Positions 30,051 to 39,940 of a stretch of 64,000 nt of DNA are shown piece by piece; within the stretch, counting starts at the first letter, position 1, and every line of letters begins with the position of its first letter. Below the pieces are notes generated by a model. It was not told where the DNA came from. It searched no databases and saw only the letters and a program-made list of their open reading frames with translations. Origin of the DNA: Rhodococcus sp. 1168 (GTDB taxonomy: Bacteria; Actinomycetota; Actinomycetes; Mycobacteriales; Mycobacteriaceae); the NCBI RefSeq assembly GCF_002091955.1, contig NZ_MKKY01000036.1, positions 62,001-126,000 on the forward strand, written 5' to 3'. Position numbers and translations under genes: made by a program.

Positions 30051-31295
30051 GTGTCCACTACTGCGGAGTTTCCCACCGAAGCCGAAGTGCTGGTAATCGG
30101 CGCAGGCCCCGCTGGTTCGGCGGCCGCTACCTGGGCGGCGCGCGCCGGTCGGCAGGTAGTTCTCGCCGACGCCGCGACGTTCCCGCGTGACAAGACGTGC
30201 GGCGACGGCCTGACCCCGCGTGCCATCGCCGAACTCGACCGCCTCGGTCTGGGCGAGTGGGTCCGCGGACGCGCCGAGAACCGTGGTCTGCGACTGTCAG
30301 GGTTCGGTCAGGAACTACAGCTCGAGTGGCCGGGCGGCTCACTTCCGACGATCGGCAGCGCTGTCCCCCGCTCGGAGCTCGACGACCGAATCCGTCGCAC
30401 AGCGGTCGAGTCCGGCGCTCGGATGTTCCAAGGCGCCAAGGCGGTGTCGGTTACACGGAACGAGCGGGGTGTCGAATCGGTCACCTTCGAGCACGGCGGT
30501 ATGGAACGCACTCTCACATGCAAGACGCTGATCATCGCCGACGGCGTCCGGTCCTCCCTCGGAAAGAAGCTGGGTCGGCAATGGCATCGGGACACCACCT
30601 TCGGGGTGGCCGCTCGTGCCTACATTTCTTCCGGCCGAAGCGAGGACCCATGGATTTCCTCACATCTCGAGCTGCGCGACGGCGAGGGAGTGCTGCAACC
30701 GGGTTATGGCTGGATCTTCCCGCTCGGCACCGGCGAGGTGAACATCGGTGTCGGCACACTTGCGACGGCCAAGCGGCCCGGGCCTGGCGCATTGCGTCCG
30801 CTGCTGGATCTGTACACCGAGCAGCGTCGCGCGGACTGGGGACTGACCGGTGACCTTCGGGCTGTGGCATCGGCCCTGCTCCCGATGGGTGGCGCGGTGT
30901 CCAACATCGCCGGAAAGAACTGGGCGATCATCGGCGACGCGGCTGCGTGTGTTAATCCGCTCAACGGTGAAGGGATCGACTACGGGCTCGAGGGTGGCCG
31001 ATTGATTGCGGACATGCTCGACGAGAACGACCTGAGCGAGGCGTGGCCCGCGCTCCTTCGCGAGCACTACGGGCAAGCATTCTCCATAGCCCGGCGACTC
31101 GCAGGTCTGCTCACGGTCCCCCGATTCCTCCCCGCAACGGGACCTATCGGCATGCGTTCGACAGCTCTGATGAAGATCGCAGTGCGGGTGATGGGAAACC
31201 TCGTCACCGAAGCAGATTCGGACCTCGTTGCACGTACGTGGCGTGCATCGGGCAGCGCGTCACTGAAAGCAGACTCCCGACCGCCGTTCAGCTGA
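30051..31295 (+). CDS. menJ: Menaquinone side-chain reductase MenJ
   Basis: 414 residues from GTG 30051. FAD-binding geranylgeranyl-reductase family: VLVIGAGPAGSAAA (GxGxxG 17-22), CGDGLTPRAI, and GDAAACVNPLNGEGIDYGLE. MenJ (Rv0561c) saturates one isoprene unit of MK-9; rhodococci make dihydrogenated MK-8, consistent with this. Divergent from grcC1, so the two side-chain genes may share a promoter region. Confidence 0.93.
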   Translation: MSTTAEFPTEAEVLVIGAGPAGSAAATWAARAGRQVVLADAATFPRDKTCGDGLTPRAIAELDRLGLGEWVRGRAENRGLRLSGFGQELQLEWPGGSLPTIGSAVPRSELDDRIRRTAVESGARMFQGAKAVSVTRNERGVESVTFEHGGMERTLTCKTLIIADGVRSSLGKKLGRQWHRDTTFGVAARAYISSGRSEDPWISSHLELRDGEGVLQPGYGWIFPLGTGEVNIGVGTLATAKRPGPGALRPLLDLYTEQRRADWGLTGDLRAVASALLPMGGAVSNIAGKNWAIIGDAAACVNPLNGEGIDYGLEGGRLIADMLDENDLSEAWPALLREHYGQAFSIARRLAGLLTVPRFLPATGPIGMRSTALMKIAVRVMGNLVTEADSDLVARTWRASGSASLKADSRPPFS

Positions 31296-31301
31296 CGCGA
31301 A

Positions 31302-31994
31302 TCAGCGAACAGCGCGATGCAGGGCCACGACCCCACCGGTCAGGTTCCGCCACTGCACGTTCGACCAGCCGCTGTCGGCGATGCGCGTCGCGAGTTCGTC
31401 CTGCGTGGGCCATGCCCGGATCGACTCGGCCAGGTACACGTACGCGTCGGGGTTGCTCGATACCGCGCGAGCGACCGCGGGCAGCGCTTTCATCAGGTAT
31501 TCCATGTAGACGGTGCGGAACGGCCGAAAGACGGGCGTCGAGAATTCGCAGACGACGAGCCTTCCCCCGGGCTTGGTAACGCGGGCGATCTCACGTAGTC
31601 CGGCCTCGAAATCCGAGACATTGCGCAGTCCGAAGGAAATGGTTGCGGCGTCGAAGCTCGCGTCGGCGTAAGGCAGATGCATCGCATCGCCAGCCACCAT
31701 CGGTACCGGGCGACCGGAACCTGCCTGCAACATCCCCTTCGAGAAGTCGGTGGCAACGCACCACGCGCCACTTCGAGCGAGTTCGACCGTCGACACCCCG
31801 GTCCCAGCAGCCAGATCGAGAACTTTCTCGCCCGCTTTCAGATTCAGCGCGGCGCGCGTTGACTTCCGCCAGCTCCGGTCCTGACCGAAGGACAGCACGG
31901 TGTTGGTGATGTCGTAGCGACGGGCGACGCCGTCGAACATCGATGCGACTTCGTGTGGGTCCTTCTCGAGCGTTGCACGCGAACTTGTAGGCAC
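31302..31994 (-). CDS. menG: Demethylmenaquinone methyltransferase MenG (UbiE family)
   Basis: 230 residues: [24 protein letters not shown] motif [17 protein letters not shown] (58-73), and [24 protein letters not shown]. Adds the ring methyl group in the last step of menaquinone synthesis. Converges on menJ with a 6 bp gap. Confidence 0.95.
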   Translation of the reverse strand: MPTSSRATLEKDPHEVASMFDGVARRYDITNTVLSFGQDRSWRKSTRAALNLKAGEKVLDLAAGTGVSTVELARSGAWCVATDFSKGMLQAGSGRPVPMVAGDAMHLPYADASFDAATISFGLRNVSDFEAGLREIARVTKPGGRLVVCEFSTPVFRPFRTVYMEYLMKALPAVARAVSSNPDAYVYLAESIRAWPTQDELATRIADSGWSNVQWRNLTGGVVALHRAVR

Positions 31995-32010
31995 GTCTCG
32001 AGCTTACGGG

Positions 32011-33147
32011 TCATGCCGTTCGGAGCGCGGCGCGGTTTTCCCAACCGAGGACTTCGCCGTAGTGCTCGAGAAGTTCGTCGCAGATCACGGGCCACGTGCG
32101 GTGCAGCACGGACCTCCGTGCTGCCTCACCGAACCGTGCGCGCGTCTTCGGCGACCCGAGCGCCGACACTGCGCTCGGTAGGAGTTCGGAGAACCGGTCC
32201 ACCGGCAGCAGATACCCGTTTCGGCAGTGCGTGATCAGGTCTCGCGGTCCACCTGCGTCGGGTCCGACGACGGGAAGCCCACTGGCGAGCGCTTCCTGAA
32301 CCGCCTGACAGAACGTCTCGTGTTCCCCGGGGTGAACGAAGATGTCGAAGCTCGCGTAAGCCTGAGCCAGCTCTTCGCCTCCGAGCTGCCCGGTGAAGAT
32401 CGCCGACGGCATCAGCTTCTCGAGCGCACCCCGATCCGGGCCGTCACCGACGATCACGAGCTGGGTGGCGCCGCTCAGCGAGGCAAGCCGCTCGAGATGC
32501 TTCTCCGGTGCAAGCCGTCCGACGAACCCGACGATGAGTTCGCCGCTCGGTGCCCATTGTCTGCGTAGATCTTCGCGGCGTGCGGACGGTGCGAACCGGA
32601 CAGCGTCGACGCCTCGGGCCCATCGATGCACCCGTGGAACGCCGTGCTGCTCCAATGCCTGTACCGCGGACGAGGACGGCGCAAGCGTCCGCGCCGCACC
32701 TCGGTGAATCCGACGCGTCCACCGCCACACCGCTTTCGACGTCAGACCGAGCCCGTAGCTTTCGGCGAACCCAGCGACATCGGTCTGGTAGACCGCAACC
32801 GAGGGAACGCCGAGCCGTTTGGCGGCCGCCATCCCGCCCGCGCCGAGGACGAACGGCGACGCGAGATGCACGATGTCGGGGTCGAACCCGCGCAGAGCCG
32901 CCGTCAAGGAAGGCCCCGGTACCCCGACGGGGAGCGAGCTCACCCTGGGCACCATGACGGCCGGCACCCGGTGGACCGGGATGCGCCCGTGCACAGTGGC
33001 TGCCCGCGGGTTGCCCGATGGATTGTCCGGCGCGAAAACCATGGCTTCGTGGCCGGTCCGTTCGAGATGCTCGAGAACTCGAAGCACCGAGTTGGTGACG
33101 CCGTTCATGTTGGGTAGGAACGATTCCGCAACGATGGCTACTCGCAC
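32011..33147 (-). CDS. mgtA: GDP-mannose-dependent alpha-mannosyltransferase (MgtA-like)
   Basis: 378 residues from GTG 33147 ([20 protein letters not shown]). GT4 glycosyltransferase with [16 protein letters not shown] and [25 protein letters not shown] (EX7E motif). Rv0557 (MgtA/PimB) at the same syntenic place mannosylates glucuronosyl-diacylglycerol, an anchor for lipomannan-like glycolipids; that function is inferred. 16 bp after menG. Confidence 0.9.
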   Translation of the reverse strand: MRVAIVAESFLPNMNGVTNSVLRVLEHLERTGHEAMVFAPDNPSGNPRAATVHGRIPVHRVPAVMVPRVSSLPVGVPGPSLTAALRGFDPDIVHLASPFVLGAGGMAAAKRLGVPSVAVYQTDVAGFAESYGLGLTSKAVWRWTRRIHRGAARTLAPSSSAVQALEQHGVPRVHRWARGVDAVRFAPSARREDLRRQWAPSGELIVGFVGRLAPEKHLERLASLSGATQLVIVGDGPDRGALEKLMPSAIFTGQLGGEELAQAYASFDIFVHPGEHETFCQAVQEALASGLPVVGPDAGGPRDLITHCRNGYLLPVDRFSELLPSAVSALGSPKTRARFGEAARRSVLHRTWPVICDELLEHYGEVLGWENRAALRTA

Positions 33148-33222
33148 GATCCTCAGTGTGCGCAACTTCTTCGGCTGCCAGGGAGCGTCGACGTTACGGG
33201 CGAGCGAAGTTCACACGAACGG

Positions 33223-33732
33223 CTACCGATCGGCTTCTTCACGCCGACGAAGAAGCAGTTGCGCCGGGACAGCAATCAGCCAGGTCACGACGACTACCGA
33301 TGCGGCCGGGATGATCGCAACGCTCGCATCGCGTCCGGATACGCGAACGAGGTCGGGATCGGCCTTGTTGTATTCGACGTCGATTCGTTGTCCGGCAATC
33401 AGATTGGTCGGATAGAGCACACCCAGTTGCGGATTGTGGGTGACACCGTCGGGAGTGATGAAGCTGACCGCAGAGCGGAGTCTGCCTGCCGAGAGGACCT
33501 CGGCCGTCGCCGTTCCCTCGTCGGAGGTGATCGTGCGATCGTTCTGCCACGCGGCGACGACCAGAAGAAACGCCAGCACGGAAATTCCGATTGCGATGAC
33601 GAGAACCGAAATCCGCGTACGAGCCAACCCCTTGTTCGGTCCGTCGGCACTGTCGGGGGCGTCCACGTCGATAGAGGTTACTTCCCGAGTTCGGCGCACA
33701 GGTGGGCGCCTGAAGGTAGCCTCTGCTGACAT
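33223..33732 (-). CDS. DUF3592-like membrane protein (Rv0556-like)
   Basis: About 169 residues from ATG 33732: charged N-terminus, membrane helix ISVLVIAIGISVLAFLLVVAAW, an extracytoplasmic domain with YPTNLIAGQRIDVEYNKADPDLVRV, and a second membrane helix near the C-terminus (SVVVVTWLIAVPAQLLL). The YPT/VxYdPxdP pattern resembles DUF3592. Between mgtA and menD as Rv0556. The start codon overlaps that of the divergent neighbour (CATG 33730-33733), so a slightly downstream start is possible. Confidence 0.75.
   Translation of the reverse strand: MSAEATFRRPPVRRTREVTSIDVDAPDSADGPNKGLARTRISVLVIAIGISVLAFLLVVAAWQNDRTITSDEGTATAEVLSAGRLRSAVSFITPDGVTHNPQLGVLYPTNLIAGQRIDVEYNKADPDLVRVSGRDASVAIIPAASVVVVTWLIAVPAQLLLRRREEADR
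33717..33722 (+). promoter_or_regulatory. Candidate -10 box TAGCCT, leaderless
   Basis: TANNNT hexamer eight bases before ATG 33731, the spacing seen for leaderless actinobacterial transcripts. It lies inside the first codons of the divergent membrane-protein gene. Confidence 0.4.
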
Positions 33733-34249
33733 GTCGCGCGACTTCGAGTTCACCATTTCCTCCGAACACACTCCCGCCCAGGTCTACCAGGCACTGACCA
33801 GCGAGGAACAGTGGATGGCCAGGTTCGCCAAGGCCGAGAAGACCGAGGGATACCGGCTGACCAGTCACGAAGACGGCGGTCTGACGGTGGACATCTCGGA
33901 GGAAGTCGGTGTGACCGAGTTGCCGGCATTGGTCAAGAAGGTCATCAAGGGCACCCTGCTGATCACCCGGTCCGACCATTGGGGCCCGCTGCAGGGTGAC
34001 CACGCGGACGGCACCTTGACGGGCGGATCGTCTTCGCTCCCCGCAAAGGTCGCAGGCACGTTGGCTCTGCGGCCTGCAGGCACCGGGGCGGTACTGACGG
34101 TCAAGGGCAGTTCGACGGTCAAGATTCCACTCATCGGCGGCAAGATCGAGTCGCTCGTCAACGACATGATCAAGGACATCATCGACACCGAAACCCAGGA
34201 AACCATCGATTGGGTTTCCGCACAGCAAGATCCGAACGACTCCCCCTAG
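33731..34249 (+). CDS. DUF2505 (SRPBCC-like) protein
   Basis: 172 residues. Starts [28 protein letters not shown], with mid-region [14 protein letters not shown] and a C-terminal amphipathic helix ([22 protein letters not shown]), the DUF2505 pattern of actinobacterial START/SRPBCC-like lipid-binding folds. Ligand unknown. Its TAG stop overlaps the menD TAG on the other strand as CTAG (34246-34249). Confidence 0.85.
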   Translation: MSRDFEFTISSEHTPAQVYQALTSEEQWMARFAKAEKTEGYRLTSHEDGGLTVDISEEVGVTELPALVKKVIKGTLLITRSDHWGPLQGDHADGTLTGGSSSLPAKVAGTLALRPAGTGAVLTVKGSSTVKIPLIGGKIESLVNDMIKDIIDTETQETIDWVSAQQDPNDSP

Positions 34250-35856
34250 AGGCGAGCGCGAATCCCCGCATGCAACTCCCGTAGACCCGAACGCTCGGTG
34301 GTGACCTCGAGGACGCGGATTCCATCGGCATTGCCCTCCAGCAGAACGGCAAGCTCCGCCGTGTCGACACTGCGATGCGGGATGCGGTACGCCGCGCACA
34401 ACGCTGCCAGATCCATGCCGTGAGGAGTTCCGAACACTCGCTCGAAAGCACCGGCGTACTGCGGATCCCCCTGCTCGAGAAGTTCGAAGATGCCACCACC
34501 GTCGTCGTTGGCGACGACGATCGTCAGATCACTGGGCCGTGGCTCCCCCGTACCGATGAGCAGTCCGGACGCGTCGTGGAGAAACGTCAGGTCGCCGAGT
34601 AGCGCAATCGTGCGACCCCCACCTGCCAGCGCCGCCCCGACAGCCGTCGAGACCGTGCCGTCGATGCCCGCGACCCCACGGTTGGACAACACGGAAATGC
34701 CTTCAGTCGGATAGCTCACCAGGGCCGCGTCGCGAACCGGGTTCGAGGCTCCCAGCAGCAACCGATCGCCGACGCGCAGCGAGGACATCACCGTTGCGGC
34801 GACGTGGAGTCCCGTCGGCTTGGGATGCGCATCGAGCTGATCACGGACGGCGTGGTCCGCCTTCGCGGACAGCGTCGCGCAACGTTCCAACCAGGCCGCC
34901 CTCGGCGTCCCCGACACGAGCGCGCGGGTGCCGGTGGCAAGGACGTTGCCGGACACGTCGGGCCACCGCGGACCCGTCGTCAAGGCGAAAACGTCGACAG
35001 CCGGATCGGCGAGCACTTTCGAGACGGTTCGATGCAGTGTGGGACGTCCGGTGATGATCACCTGACGCGGCTTCAGCTGCGACAGAGCCATCGGATGCAG
35101 AGGGACGCCATGCAAGGGAGCCGTCGGTTCCGCGACCGTCGGCAAACCTGCCAGTTCGGGCCGTAAGGCTGCGCCGTGACCGGATACGACGATCGTGTCC
35201 ACGGTGAGATCGATATCGACCGGCACATCGAGAGTTGCCTGCTGGGTCGTCGTCCAGGCTGCGCCGTCGGGACGTCCGAGAGCGGCGGGCTCACGGTCAC
35301 CGATATCGGGCACCAAAGGCTCACGTAGCGGAATGTCGAAATGCACCGGGCCGGCGTTGCCCGATCGAGTTCCGCGCGCCGCCGCCAGCACCCTGCACAC
35401 CGCGCTGCGCCACTGACTGTTCTGTCCGGACCCGTCCTCTGCCAGGCCCAAGCTGACCGTGGCTCGCACCTGACTGCCGAACAGCCCCAACTGCTCGATG
35501 GTCTGATTCGCGCCGGTGCCGAGCATCTCGTAGGGCCGGTTCGCACTCAGCACGATGAGCGGCATTCGTGCATAGTTCGCTTCGAGAACGGCTGGCCCCA
35601 GATTGGCGACTGCGGTTCCGGAGGTCATGACCACCGGAACAGGACGACCCCCGGCCAGAATCAACCCGATCGCAAGAAATCCCGCGGTGCGCTCGTCGAT
35701 CCGCATGTGCAACCGCAGCACGCCTGCAGCGTCGGCTTCCTGTAGCGCGAACGCGAGCGGAGCATTACGCGAGCCCGGGCACAGCACGACCTCACGAACA
35801 CCACCCCGAACCAGCTCGTCGACGACGGCGGTGGCCTGAGCACTGGACGGATTCAC
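34246..35856 (-). CDS. menD: SEPHCHC synthase MenD
   Basis: 536 residues from GTG 35856 ([16 protein letters not shown]), normal family length. ThDP-dependent enzyme: [26 protein letters not shown] with the catalytic Glu, [13 protein letters not shown], and Mg/ThDP site GDLTFLHD...[13 protein letters not shown]. Catalyses the first committed step, isochorismate plus 2-oxoglutarate. The longer frame upstream overlaps the divergent flavin reductase and is rejected. Confidence 0.95.
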   Translation of the reverse strand: MNPSSAQATAVVDELVRGGVREVVLCPGSRNAPLAFALQEADAAGVLRLHMRIDERTAGFLAIGLILAGGRPVPVVMTSGTAVANLGPAVLEANYARMPLIVLSANRPYEMLGTGANQTIEQLGLFGSQVRATVSLGLAEDGSGQNSQWRSAVCRVLAAARGTRSGNAGPVHFDIPLREPLVPDIGDREPAALGRPDGAAWTTTQQATLDVPVDIDLTVDTIVVSGHGAALRPELAGLPTVAEPTAPLHGVPLHPMALSQLKPRQVIITGRPTLHRTVSKVLADPAVDVFALTTGPRWPDVSGNVLATGTRALVSGTPRAAWLERCATLSAKADHAVRDQLDAHPKPTGLHVAATVMSSLRVGDRLLLGASNPVRDAALVSYPTEGISVLSNRGVAGIDGTVSTAVGAALAGGGRTIALLGDLTFLHDASGLLIGTGEPRPSDLTIVVANDDGGGIFELLEQGDPQYAGAFERVFGTPHGMDLAALCAAYRIPHRSVDTAELAVLLEGNADGIRVLEVTTERSGLRELHAGIRARL

Positions 35857-36024
35857 ATCTCCAAGGTTGTCAGATTCGACGCGGCGCGGCCTATTCGGCC
35901 CACTCCTCGATTCACTGGAACAGTCTTCGAATCCCAGGCCGGTCCTTCGAACAACCGATGCCGCCTGCTTCGAAGTCCACTGCACTACCGGCGGGTTGGC
36001 CGAGGACTTTGACACAATGAACCG

Positions 36025-36618
36025 ATGCGCACCATCTTCCATCCGTCCGAAATGCCCCCGAGCGGCTTCTATCGCGTGCTCACCGCCTCGGTCGTGCCTC
36101 GACCCATCGCCTGGGTGTCGACACTGTCTTCGGAAGGCGTGGCGAACCTCGCTCCCTACAGCTTCTTCTCGGTGTCCTCAGCCAATCCCCCGGTAGTGCA
36201 ATTCACCTCCGTAGGCCGAAAGGACAGCCTGCGGAACATCGAAGCAACGGGCGAGTTCGTGATCAATCTCGCATCCGAACCCCTCATGGAACAGGTGAAC
36301 GCTTCGTCCGCCGATTACGAGCACGGCATCAGTGAACTGGACGAACTCGGCATCTCCCACGAGCCCAGCGAGAAAATCTCTCCCCCTCGCGTCGCCGAAT
36401 CACCGATAGCCATCGAGGCAACCCTGCATCGGATCATCGAAGTGGGTGACTCCTTCGTCGTCATGGGCAACGTCGTCGCCGTCGCCGTGCGCCCCGAATT
36501 CCTTGCCGAAGACGGCCTACCGTCGTTCGCCGACATCGCCCCACTCAGCAGGCTCGGCCGAACCGAATGGGGGCTCCCACCTCGGGTGCGTTCGATCGAT
36601 CGCCCCACGCGCCCCTGA
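36025..36618 (+). CDS. Flavin reductase-like, FMN-binding protein
   Basis: 197 residues. Split-barrel FMN-binding domain: [57 protein letters not shown]. Members reduce flavin or act as NAD(P)H oxidoreductases; no substrate can be assigned. Divergent from menD across a 168 bp region. Confidence 0.88.
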   Translation: MRTIFHPSEMPPSGFYRVLTASVVPRPIAWVSTLSSEGVANLAPYSFFSVSSANPPVVQFTSVGRKDSLRNIEATGEFVINLASEPLMEQVNASSADYEHGISELDELGISHEPSEKISPPRVAESPIAIEATLHRIIEVGDSFVVMGNVVAVAVRPEFLAEDGLPSFADIAPLSRLGRTEWGLPPRVRSIDRPTRP

Positions 36619-36679
36619 CGCCGCCGCCCACTGCACGACCTGCCCCATCTCCGAGACAGCCAGGTCCTAGAGTTCACCT

Positions 36680-38098
36680 ATGCCCAACGCTCCCCATGGC
36701 CACGCCGTCGTCGCCGGCATCGGCGAAGACGACAAACGGTCTTTTGCGACGTTGCGGGCTCGTCCGACGCCGAGGGCCGAGCGATACGAGCTCGGTCGGA
36801 GCCTGCGCGAGAAGGTCTCCCGCGAATCGATGGGCGACTGGACCGCGCCCCCCGACCGACCGGATCCGATCCGGCAGATCGAGTTCTCGCACGACGGTCG
36901 CATCGACTGGCTGATACCGGTGCGCGTAGAGCGGATGGCCGAGTCTCCGTACGGGTTCCTCCGCGGGACTGCGATCGTCATGGCACGAGACGTCGCACTG
37001 TTGCCGTCCACGGGAATCACCCCGATCATCAGCGGGGACTCGCACCTGGGCAATTTCGGGTTTTACGCCTCCCCCGAACGCGACCTGGTGATCGATCTCA
37101 ACGATTTCGACGAGGCACATCCGGGCGGTTGGGAATGGGATCTACGACGCCTCGCCGCGAGCATCTGGGTGGCCGGGCGGCAGAACGGCCGTACCGAACC
37201 CCAATGTGAGGAAGCCGTAGTCGCCTGCGTCCGCTCCTACCGACTCGAAGTGTCGAGGCTGGCCGACGAACCGCTGATGTCGCGGTCCTTCCAACGCCTG
37301 ACCGCCGAGAAACTGGAAGCGGACGTCACCGAAGGGTCGTTGCGCAAGGAGATCAAGCGGGCATCGAAGAAGGCGCGGCGAAGTACCAGCGATCGTGCGC
37401 TCCCCAGATTCACCTTCGAACACGAGGGGCAGCGCCGCCTGGTCGAGGAACCACCGATCACCACGCGCATCCCTGCTCGTGACGAAGAACTGCTCGCCCA
37501 AGGACTCGACGAGTACCTGGGGACCTTGTCCCCGCATTGGCGCCGCGTGCTCGGTGGCTACACGTTGATCGACGTCGCGCATCGCGTCGTCGGCGTCGGC
37601 AGTGTGGGCCTACGTGCCTACGTGGCGCTCCTGGAAGGCAGCAGTCCCGACGACGTCGTGTTCCTCCAACTCAAGCAGGCACGACGCTCGGTCCTGGCCC
37701 CCTATGTCCACGGTGAGTCCGCGTGGCATGCACACCAGGGCCAACGCGTCGTGGAGTACCAGCAGGATCTGCAGACCGTGAGCGATCCACTGCTGGGATG
37801 GACGACCATCGACGGGCGCCAGTACTACGTGCGACAGTTCCGCAACATGAAGGGCACCATCGACCTGTCCTCGATCGACGCCCCCGCGCTCGTCGACTAT
37901 GCGGGTGTTGTCGGCAGACTGCTGGCGAAAGGTCACGCCCGAACCAGCGGGGCCTCGATGATCGCCGGCTACGTAGGCACATCCGACGTTCTCGATGTCG
38001 CGCTCTCCAGATTCGCGCGGCTGTACGCCGACCAAACCGAGGCTGATCATGCACTGCTGTTGAAAGCGATCGAGAACGGCCGCCTCGCAACGAGGTGA
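36680..38098 (+). CDS. DUF2252 protein
   Basis: 472 residues with a kinase-like fold signature: GDSHLGNFGFYASPERDLVIDLNDFDEAHPGGWEWDLRRLAASI, where HxGN and DxND resemble phosphotransferase catalytic loops, and C-terminal RQFRNMKGTIDLS. DUF2252 proteins are common in actinobacteria and uncharacterised; a role as small-molecule kinase is inference only. Confidence 0.88.
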   Translation: MPNAPHGHAVVAGIGEDDKRSFATLRARPTPRAERYELGRSLREKVSRESMGDWTAPPDRPDPIRQIEFSHDGRIDWLIPVRVERMAESPYGFLRGTAIVMARDVALLPSTGITPIISGDSHLGNFGFYASPERDLVIDLNDFDEAHPGGWEWDLRRLAASIWVAGRQNGRTEPQCEEAVVACVRSYRLEVSRLADEPLMSRSFQRLTAEKLEADVTEGSLRKEIKRASKKARRSTSDRALPRFTFEHEGQRRLVEEPPITTRIPARDEELLAQGLDEYLGTLSPHWRRVLGGYTLIDVAHRVVGVGSVGLRAYVALLEGSSPDDVVFLQLKQARRSVLAPYVHGESAWHAHQGQRVVEYQQDLQTVSDPLLGWTTIDGRQYYVRQFRNMKGTIDLSSIDAPALVDYAGVVGRLLAKGHARTSGASMIAGYVGTSDVLDVALSRFARLYADQTEADHALLLKAIENGRLATR

Positions 38099-38132
38099 GG
38101 GGGATACGTCCTTGCGGACGTACCCCCCTCAC
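38095..38132. terminator. Strong hairpin between DUF2252 gene and minus-strand neighbour
   Basis: GTGAGGGGG-A-TACGTCC / GGACGTA-C-CCCCCTCAC, 16 bp of pairing with one mismatch and a TTGC loop. It begins at the stop codon of the plus-strand gene and lies 15 bp from the end of the minus-strand gene. No T run on either side. Confidence 0.7.
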
Positions 38133-38147
38133 TCCAGACGAAGTCGC

Positions 38148-38594
38148 CTAGCCTGCGTACTTGGTGACCAGGTCACCGACGCGCGGCAGCGCCTCGGCAA
38201 CATTCTTCTTCGCCGAGCCACGAAGACTCCCGTAGAACTTCTTCACCACGCTCTTGTCCGTCTCATCGATACGCTCGTCCGTGACCGCCAGCAACGCGTC
38301 GGAAGCCTGATCCGAGTTGGCGACGAGGTAATCCGAGAACGACCCCACCGGAGCAGCATTGTACGACTGCCACAGCGGCTCCAACTTGTCCACGAACTCC
38401 GGCCACAGCTGTTCGACGGCCCGCTCGATGTACGACGGTCCGACCTTCTTGACCGCCCCGTAGCCGCCCTTGACGGCCAAGCCGCTCGCGCCCTTCTTGT
38501 CCGACACCTCCGCGTCGATCAAAGCCAAGACATCATGCAACAGGACATCGCGCTTGGACTCGTCGAGCAACGATTCCTTCAGTGCAGCAACCAC
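38148..38594 (-). CDS. Conserved actinobacterial protein, function unknown
   Basis: 148 residues, helical, Lys-rich: VLLHDVLALIDAEVSDKKGASG, LAVKGGYGAVKKVGPSYIERAVE, and DKSVVKKFYGSLRGSAKKNVAE. It resembles small uncharacterised actinobacterial proteins (possibly DUF6918). No signal or membrane segment. Its upstream side faces the minisatellite. Confidence 0.7.
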   Translation of the reverse strand: MVAALKESLLDESKRDVLLHDVLALIDAEVSDKKGASGLAVKGGYGAVKKVGPSYIERAVEQLWPEFVDKLEPLWQSYNAAPVGSFSDYLVANSDQASDALLAVTDERIDETDKSVVKKFYGSLRGSAKKNVAEALPRVGDLVTKYAG

Positions 38595-38713
38595 TTCGAA
38601 ATTCCTCCCAGATCTTCACGTTCGGCGAACGACGTGGGAAAGGGTACCTCAGGATTGTTTCCCCGGTACTCCACAGGCTGAACTCCCGATTCCCTGGTCA
38701 CTCCGCCCAACTT

Positions 38714-38988
38714 GGAAAGGTCACTCCGCAGGCTGCGCGCCCCCCAACACCGGAAAGGTCACTCCGCAGGCTGCGCTCCCCCCCAACACCGGAAAGGTCA
38801 CTCCGCAGGCTGCGCTCCCCCCCCAACACCGGAAAGGTCACTCCGCAGGCTGCGCTCCCCCCAACACCGGAAAGGTCACTCCGCAGGCTGCGCTCCCCCC
38901 CCCAACACCGGAAAGGTCACTCCGCAGGCTGCGCTCCCCCCCCAACACCGGAAAGGTCACTCCGCAGGCTGCGCTCCCGCCCAACACC
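38714..38988. repeat. Seven-copy 38-41 bp minisatellite ending in menC
   Basis: Units start at 38714, 38752, 38791, 38831, 38869, 38910 and 38950. They share GGAAAGGTCACTCCGCAGG and CTGCGCT, then a C run of 6, 7, 8, 6, 9 and 8 (last copy CCCGCCC), then AACACC; unit length varies only with the C run. Each unit includes the inverted repeat CGCAG-G-CTGCG. The menC stop codon (38957-38959) lies in the seventh copy, and every other copy carries the same potential stop. There are no spacers, so it is not CRISPR. Confidence 0.97.
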
Positions 38989-39940
38989 TCCGCACCCGCT
39001 CGCGCCACCACAGCGCCCGATCCTCCGGTGCCGCCAGCGCCGTCAACCTCTCCGGGTCGGGCTCGACAGGCTCGACGCGCACAGTGCCGTCGAGAAGTTC
39101 CTGCGCGGCGACGACATCGGATTCGAACAGACTTCCGGTGCCGAGTCCGCAGGCGAACTCGAGTTTCGGGATGGCCGCCGCGGCAGCAAGTCCGGATGCC
39201 ATACCGACAGCGGAGTCCAAAGCGCTCGATACCACCACGGGAACCCCGTATTCGCCCAATTCACCGGCCAGCTCCAGCAACGCGCGCATCCCGCCGAGCG
39301 GCGCCACTTTGAGTACGGCGATATCGGCTCCCCCAGCTCGAACGACTCGCAGTGGGTCCTCGGCGCGCCTGATGCTTTCGTCTGCTGCGATCCGAACGGC
39401 CGGTAGACGTCGCCGAACCTCGACGAGTTCGGGCACCGTCGCACACGGCTGTTCCGCATATTCGAGTTCGCCGTCGTCGAGCAACCTCGACAGGACCTCC
39501 ACGGCCTGATCGACGGTCCAGCCTCCGTTCGCGTCGACGCGTACCCGCGGCACGAGTGCACGCACGGCACGCACGCGATCGACGTCGTCGGCGACGCTCT
39601 GACCCTTCTCGGCCACCTTCACTTTCGCGGTGTCGACGCCGGGGAACCGTTCGAGAATGGCCGGAACCTCGGCTGCGGCCACCGCGGGCACTGTCGCGTT
39701 GACACGGACCCGCTCGCGGTACGGCGCAGGCGGCCCTTCCCAGGCACTTTCGATGGCAGAGCGCAGCCACGCGGAGGATTCCTGGTCGTCGTACTCGAGG
39801 AACGGCGAAAACTCACCCCAACCGGCCGGCCCTCGGACCAGCATCACTTCGCGGGTGGTGATACCGCGAAACTTGGTGCGCAACGGAATCGACAGGACGT
39901 GAGATCCATCGAGAAACTCCTCGACGGATGGCTGGTTCAC
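38957..39940 (-). CDS. menC: o-Succinylbenzoate synthase MenC
   Basis: 327 residues from GTG 39940, overlapping the stop of the thioesterase gene (GTGA 39937-39940). Enolase superfamily: TAKVKV with catalytic Lys pair (106-108), metal ligands in VRVDANGG (Asp136), EYAEQP (Glu163) and IAADESIR (Asp187). Dehydrates SHCHC to o-succinylbenzoate. The last nine residues (CWAGAQPAE) are encoded by the final minisatellite copy, so the C-terminus may have been altered by repeat expansion. Confidence 0.94.
   Translation of the reverse strand: MNQPSVEEFLDGSHVLSIPLRTKFRGITTREVMLVRGPAGWGEFSPFLEYDDQESSAWLRSAIESAWEGPPAPYRERVRVNATVPAVAAAEVPAILERFPGVDTAKVKVAEKGQSVADDVDRVRAVRALVPRVRVDANGGWTVDQAVEVLSRLLDDGELEYAEQPCATVPELVEVRRRLPAVRIAADESIRRAEDPLRVVRAGGADIAVLKVAPLGGMRALLELAGELGEYGVPVVVSSALDSAVGMASGLAAAAAIPKLEFACGLGTGSLFESDVVAAQELLDGTVRVEPVEPDPERLTALAAPEDRALWWRERVRRCWAGAQPAE

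Noticed and set aside
38714..38988. Possible CRISPR array
   Set aside because: Units are directly adjacent with no unique spacers, and there are no cas genes nearby.
38582..39509. Plus-strand open frames translating the minisatellite into PTPERSLRRLRS-type repeats
   Set aside because: Three overlapping frames are all open only because the repeat lacks stops in that direction; they run antisense into menC and the unit length is not a multiple of three.
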